Shown here one piece after another: positions 13,360 through 16,107 of a DNA stretch of 16,107 bases (its first letter is position 1; each line of letters begins with the position of its first letter). A program made the translations under genes and the position numbers. A model generated the notes under the pieces. The model was not told the origin of the DNA. It saw only the letters and a program-made list of their open reading frames with translations, and searched no databases. The stretch comes from Caldilineaceae bacterium. GTDB lineage: Bacteria > Chloroflexota > Anaerolineae > Caldilineales > Caldilineaceae. Location: contig JAPKMW010000166.1 in the NCBI GenBank assembly GCA_026645575.1, positions 1 through 16,107 on the forward strand, given 5' to 3'.

Positions 13360-14871
13360 TCATTCCGGTTGTAATTGCAACGAATAGCGCTCCTTACCTT
13401 GCCAGTCCACTACGCGATAGGTGAGGGCGCCGGCTTCATCAATGGCAACCTGACCGAAGTTGAAGAGATCGCCCATAAATTCACCCTCGGCGTAGAGAAC
13501 GGTAGGATTGAAGGTCGGGTCCAAGTTGGCCGGTGGCGCCAGGGGGATCGCACTCAAGGGGCTGGAAGCCAGTTCATAAAAGTTGGCTTCGCCATCACGG
13601 TCGGGATCATAACTGATGGCATAGGGCCAGTGCGTGTCACCAGCCAGGAAGACCACATTCTGAATGTTATGGGTCGCCAGGTAGAAGATGAGCGCCGTTA
13701 ACTCGGTTTCATAGCCGGAACGTTCGGTGTAGTTGGCCCAGCCGTCGCGGCCATCGACTTCGGGCTGGGGGAAGCCGGTGGGGTAGGCCAGTGGCACGCT
13801 CGTCACAATAAACTTCCAGGTAGCATCCGAGTCAGCCAGCCCCTGCTGCAACCAGGCAAATTGTTCGGCGCCCAACATCGTCTTGGGTTTCAGAGTGCGC
13901 GGGTGGGGGTCCCAGTTCACATTGGGGTCGCGATAGGAACGGGTGTCGAGGATAAAGAAATCAGCGTGGGCGCCATAACGCACCTGTCGATAGATGCGGT
14001 TCGGTTCTTCCACATTGCCGGTCAACGGCCAATATTCAAAATAGGCTTGAGTACCGGCAGTGAACAGGTCAGCATTGAGCGCCTTGATCTGCGGCCCGCC
14101 AAAGTCGTTGATCAACTCGTGGTCATCCCAGGTGGTATAGACCGGCGTTGTTGCCAGAAACTCGGCATAGTGGGTATCTTCCAGGTGGTAGCGATAACGG
14201 GTGCGGTAGCCATCGAGATCATGGTAAGGGCCTTCGGCGCCGGGGACATTTTTGTCGCCGTCACAAGCTGTATCAACATAGATGCTGTCGCCAGTGATCA
14301 TAAAGAAATCGGGTTGGGCGGCGGCCATCTGGTCAAAGATAACCCAGCCAGTCTCTTTGTCACGACAGTAATTCTGCCCACCGAGGCAGGCGCCAAAGAC
14401 AAAGTTGAGCGGGGCGGCTGTGGTTGTGGCCGGCGCCGTAGTAAATTGGCCAGCGGCGCTTTCACTGGTCACATCGTCCGCCACGAAGGCAACCCGATAG
14501 TGGTAAGTTGTGTCGGCGGCTAGGCCATCGACGGGCGCTTTGCCGGTAAAGTCAGTGGCGGCGTCGATGGCGACGGTGGCGGTCATGACAACGGCGGCGA
14601 AGTCAGCGCGCTCCGCTATCTCAAACTGGAGATCGCCTGCACCACTGCCGCGCGCCCAGAGGACGGCGCCGGTTGCGCTGATCTCGCCGCTGAGGGGACC
14701 GTGGGTAATCGTCGGCGTGTCCGTCTGTTGGGCCAGCATTTGGATCGCCCCGTGATCTGTCATTGCCTGGCGCGCTGGTAGACAAGCAGCAAACGTTAAC
14801 GACAAAACAAAGAGCATTGCCACAAGCAAAATGGAATGGCGGGCATTTGCAAAGCGTGACAAACGGGCCAT
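13360..14871 (-). CDS. phoD: PhoD-type alkaline phosphatase/phosphodiesterase, exported
   Basis: The 503 residues start with a signal sequence (hydrophobic 13-27) ending FAAC at C30, a possible non-classical lipobox, so the protein is likely exported and perhaps lipid-anchored. Residues 50-148 resemble the beta-sandwich N-domain of PhoD. The calcineurin-like part follows: C162 (FGACLGGQ, the iron-ligand cysteine position), D195 (MITGDSIYVD), D259-D260-H261-E262 (TWDDHELINDF) and G421-D422-T-H424 (LAGDTHWPYA). Family enzymes hydrolyse phosphomonoesters or diesters with Fe/Ca at the cell surface, often under phosphate limitation; no clear Pho box is visible. AGGAGG lies five bases before the ATG. 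It is divergent from the oxidoreductase at 15060. Confidence 0.9.
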   Translation of the reverse strand: MARLSRFANARHSILLVAMLFVLSLTFAACLPARQAMTDHGAIQMLAQQTDTPTITHGPLSGEISATGAVLWARGSGAGDLQFEIAERADFAAVVMTATVAIDAATDFTGKAPVDGLAADTTYHYRVAFVADDVTSESAAGQFTTAPATTTAAPLNFVFGACLGGQNYCRDKETGWVIFDQMAAAQPDFFMITGDSIYVDTACDGDKNVPGAEGPYHDLDGYRTRYRYHLEDTHYAEFLATTPVYTTWDDHELINDFGGPQIKALNADLFTAGTQAYFEYWPLTGNVEEPNRIYRQVRYGAHADFFILDTRSYRDPNVNWDPHPRTLKPKTMLGAEQFAWLQQGLADSDATWKFIVTSVPLAYPTGFPQPEVDGRDGWANYTERSGYETELTALIFYLATHNIQNVVFLAGDTHWPYAISYDPDRDGEANFYELASSPLSAIPLAPPANLDPTFNPTVLYAEGEFMGDLFNFGQVAIDEAGALTYRVVDWQGKERYSLQLQPE

Positions 14872-15006
14872 ACGATCCTCCTGAGTTAATTGCGGTGGAC
14901 ACCGGTCGGGCAGATCATCATTGCAATAAAATTCACGACAACCCTAACTTCTGATCATACATGGTTCGCCCGATTTTACCAAACCAGCGTTTGATCCGGC
15001 CCAACT

Positions 15007-15035
15007 TTGCGTCTACCGTCAACTTCTGGCATGAT
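15007..15035 (+). promoter_or_regulatory. Candidate promoter of the 6PGDH-like gene
   Basis: TTGCGT at 15007-15012, 17 bases, then CATGAT at 15030-15035. The same TTGCGT hexamer is the proposed -35 of the DinB operon. Transcription would start about 15042 and leave a very short leader with the ribosome binding site. Confidence 0.35.
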
Positions 15036-15059
15036 GCAAGAAACAGAGAGGAGGAGAAG

Positions 15060-15956
15060 ATGAACCAATCAGCACCAACTGTTGCCATCATCAGCCCTGG
15101 CGATATGGGGCATGTTGTCGGCAAAGTTCTGATCGATCATGGCCTGCGGGTAATCACCACCTTGCAGGGACGCAGTGCGCGTACCCGTCAACTGGCGGGG
15201 CAAGCCGGCATTGTCGATGTGGGCAGCATGACGGACGTTGTGCAACAAGCCAATCTGATCTTGGCGATTCTTGTGCCGGATCAGGCGGTCGCCACTGCAC
15301 AAGTAGTGGCCCAAGCACTGACGGCAACCGGGTCTACACCAGTCTATGTTGACTGCAACGCCATTGCCCCACAAACAGCCCGCGCCATCGGCCAGATCAT
15401 CACCAGCGCCGGTAGTCGCTATGTGGATGCCGGCATTATCGGTCCGCCACCCCACAAAGCCGGCACAACGCGCTTTTACGCTTCGGGGCCAGAAGTAGTG
15501 ACCTTTGCCCAACTGAATGATTTCGGCTTGACGGTAATTCCTTTAGGCGCGGAAATTGGACAGGCATCCGCCTTCAAGATGTGCTACGCGGCCTTGACCA
15601 AAGGGTTGACAGCCCTAGGGACCGAACTGTTGACCGCCGCCGCAGCCTTTGGCATTAGCCAGCCGCTTGCCCAGGAATTTACCAACAGCCAACCCCAGTT
15701 ATACAAGCAATTGCAACAGGGCCTGCCTGGAATGCCCGCTAAGGCTCATCGCTGGATCGGCGAAATGGAGGAGATCGCCCAAACCTTTGGCGCCATTGGC
15801 CTAACGCCCCAGATCCTGGCCGGCGCCGCCGATCTCTACCGCTTTGTGCATCGCACCCCCCTCGGTCAACTTACGCCGGAAGATCCCAAACCGGAATTTC
15901 AGGCAATGATCGCGACGTTGGCGCAAGAATTGACAGGGAAAGCAGTAAATGAGTAG
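15060..15956 (+). CDS. NAD(P)-dependent oxidoreductase, 6-phosphogluconate dehydrogenase-like with DUF1932 C-domain
   Basis: ATG at 15060 is taken because AGGAGG lies five bases upstream; the frame continues to 14961 without support. The 298 residues open with a Rossmann turn VAIISPGDMG (8-17), a variant of GxGxxG with proline and aspartate. They continue with NLILAILVPDQAV, YVDCNAIAP and DAGIIGPPP, the substrate-loop region of beta-hydroxyacid dehydrogenases. The all-helical part starts with SAFKMCYAALTKG, where K173 matches the catalytic lysine and the following region fits the DUF1932 domain. The enzyme probably oxidises or reduces a hydroxy acid or amino acid derivative; substrate unknown. 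It is monocistronic, divergent from the PhoD-like gene, and ends in a 25-bp palindrome. Confidence 0.85.
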   Translation: MNQSAPTVAIISPGDMGHVVGKVLIDHGLRVITTLQGRSARTRQLAGQAGIVDVGSMTDVVQQANLILAILVPDQAVATAQVVAQALTATGSTPVYVDCNAIAPQTARAIGQIITSAGSRYVDAGIIGPPPHKAGTTRFYASGPEVVTFAQLNDFGLTVIPLGAEIGQASAFKMCYAALTKGLTALGTELLTAAAAFGISQPLAQEFTNSQPQLYKQLQQGLPGMPAKAHRWIGEMEEIAQTFGAIGLTPQILAGAADLYRFVHRTPLGQLTPEDPKPEFQAMIATLAQELTGKAVNE

Positions 15957-15960
15957 AGAA

Positions 15961-16017
15961 GGGGAGATTGAGAGATTGAGAGATTATGTGTCAATCTCTC
16001 AATCTCTCAATCTCCCC
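15961..16017. terminator. Perfect 25-bp palindrome of GAGAGATT units after the 6PGDH-like gene
   Basis: Arms 15961-15985 and 15993-16017 are exact inverses (GGGGAGATTGAGAGATTGAG and five more bases) around a 7-base loop. Each arm contains three 8-base AGATTGAG-type units. It starts four bases after the gene's stop. No T-run follows. The strong stem could end transcription or protect the 3' end. Its unit is shared with 6294-6339. Confidence 0.75.
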
Positions 16018-16062
16018 TCAAAATAACACCATCTAATGAAATTTAAGAATCAAAATCGGTAA

Positions 16063-16107
16063 TCAAGGTGTGCGAATGGCCTGAGCGAGCTTGCCGGAGC
16101 CAAGTAA
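16063..16107 (-). other. Possible C-terminal tail of a minus-strand gene
   Basis: Read on the minus strand from the window edge, 14 codons (LLGSGKLAQAIRTP) end in a TGA at 16065-16063. This would make the palindrome at 15961 a spacer between convergent genes, like those at 1058 and 4094. The stretch is too short to recognise, and another minus frame is also open, so this is only a suggestion. Bases 16018-16062 are AT-rich with no feature. Confidence 0.2.

Noticed and set aside
13861..14523. 220-codon plus-strand frame
   Set aside because: It is antisense to the PhoD-like gene, whose catalytic motifs are complete in the other frame.
15961..16017. Short direct repeats resembling a CRISPR start
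   Set aside because: Units are 8 bases without spacers and form one palindrome; no cas genes are present.

Overview
The window reads as chromosomal DNA of a free-living bacterium with moderately high GC, roughly 55% by eye. The gene mix best fits a Chloroflexota lineage (Anaerolineae or Caldilinea-like). That mix is a TPR tail of the type ending AfsR/LuxR-like multidomain regulators, a Pro/Thr-rich surface linker ending in an SH3-like domain, an AAA-ATPase-like/PD-(D/E)XK relic, paired PhyH dioxygenases and enolase-superfamily enzymes. The assignment is an inference from gene content. No rRNA, tRNA, CRISPR array, transposase or phage gene was found.

Layout. 1-1045: a T-rich stretch, then the C-terminal part of a TPR protein that appears to have lost its front. 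1134-2651 (minus): a two-gene operon of a Nudix-like protein and a tandem DinB-domain protein, with a structured leader and a candidate promoter and operator upstream. 2952-4097 (plus): an unusual protein with a degenerate HNH zinc domain, one membrane helix, a Pro/Thr-rich stalk and an SH3-like end. 4292-7641 (minus): enolase-superfamily enzyme, metal-dependent amidohydrolase and prolyl aminopeptidase. 7711-7941 (plus): a small ribbon-helix-helix-like orphan antitoxin candidate. 8098-10527 (minus): a coupled pair of a DapA-family lyase/aldolase and an Old Yellow Enzyme-family oxidoreductase. 10748-10970: a collapsed AAA-ATPase-like gene that keeps only its two ends. 11037-13287 (minus): two PhyH-type dioxygenases flanking a frameshifted pentapeptide-repeat gene. 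13360-14871 (minus): a secreted PhoD-type phosphatase/phosphodiesterase. 15060-15956 (plus): a 6-phosphogluconate-dehydrogenase-like/DUF1932 oxidoreductase.

How the genes fit together. Most intact genes are catabolic enzymes of unspecified substrate: enolase superfamily, amidohydrolase 2, DapA family, OYE family, PhyH and beta-hydroxyacid-dehydrogenase-like. They sit in short minus-strand units. Two pairs are translationally coupled: amidohydrolase/enolase-superfamily through an ATGA overlap, and DapA-like/OYE with a 3-bp gap. This looks like small-molecule scavenging; no single pathway can be read from the sequence.

The most striking pattern lies between the genes. Nearly every gap that is not an operon junction holds a long, near-perfect palindrome, and these fall into a few sequence families that recur within the window: a CCCGTAGGGA core, a GTAAAGACTTTAGTCTT core, a GAGAGATT tandem core and a TATTAGATATT core. 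Several sit flush against stop codons. Together with four damaged or relic genes (TPR, AAA-like, pentapeptide, orphan antitoxin), this suggests a genome colonised by non-coding palindromic repeats and undergoing deletion at its gene borders.
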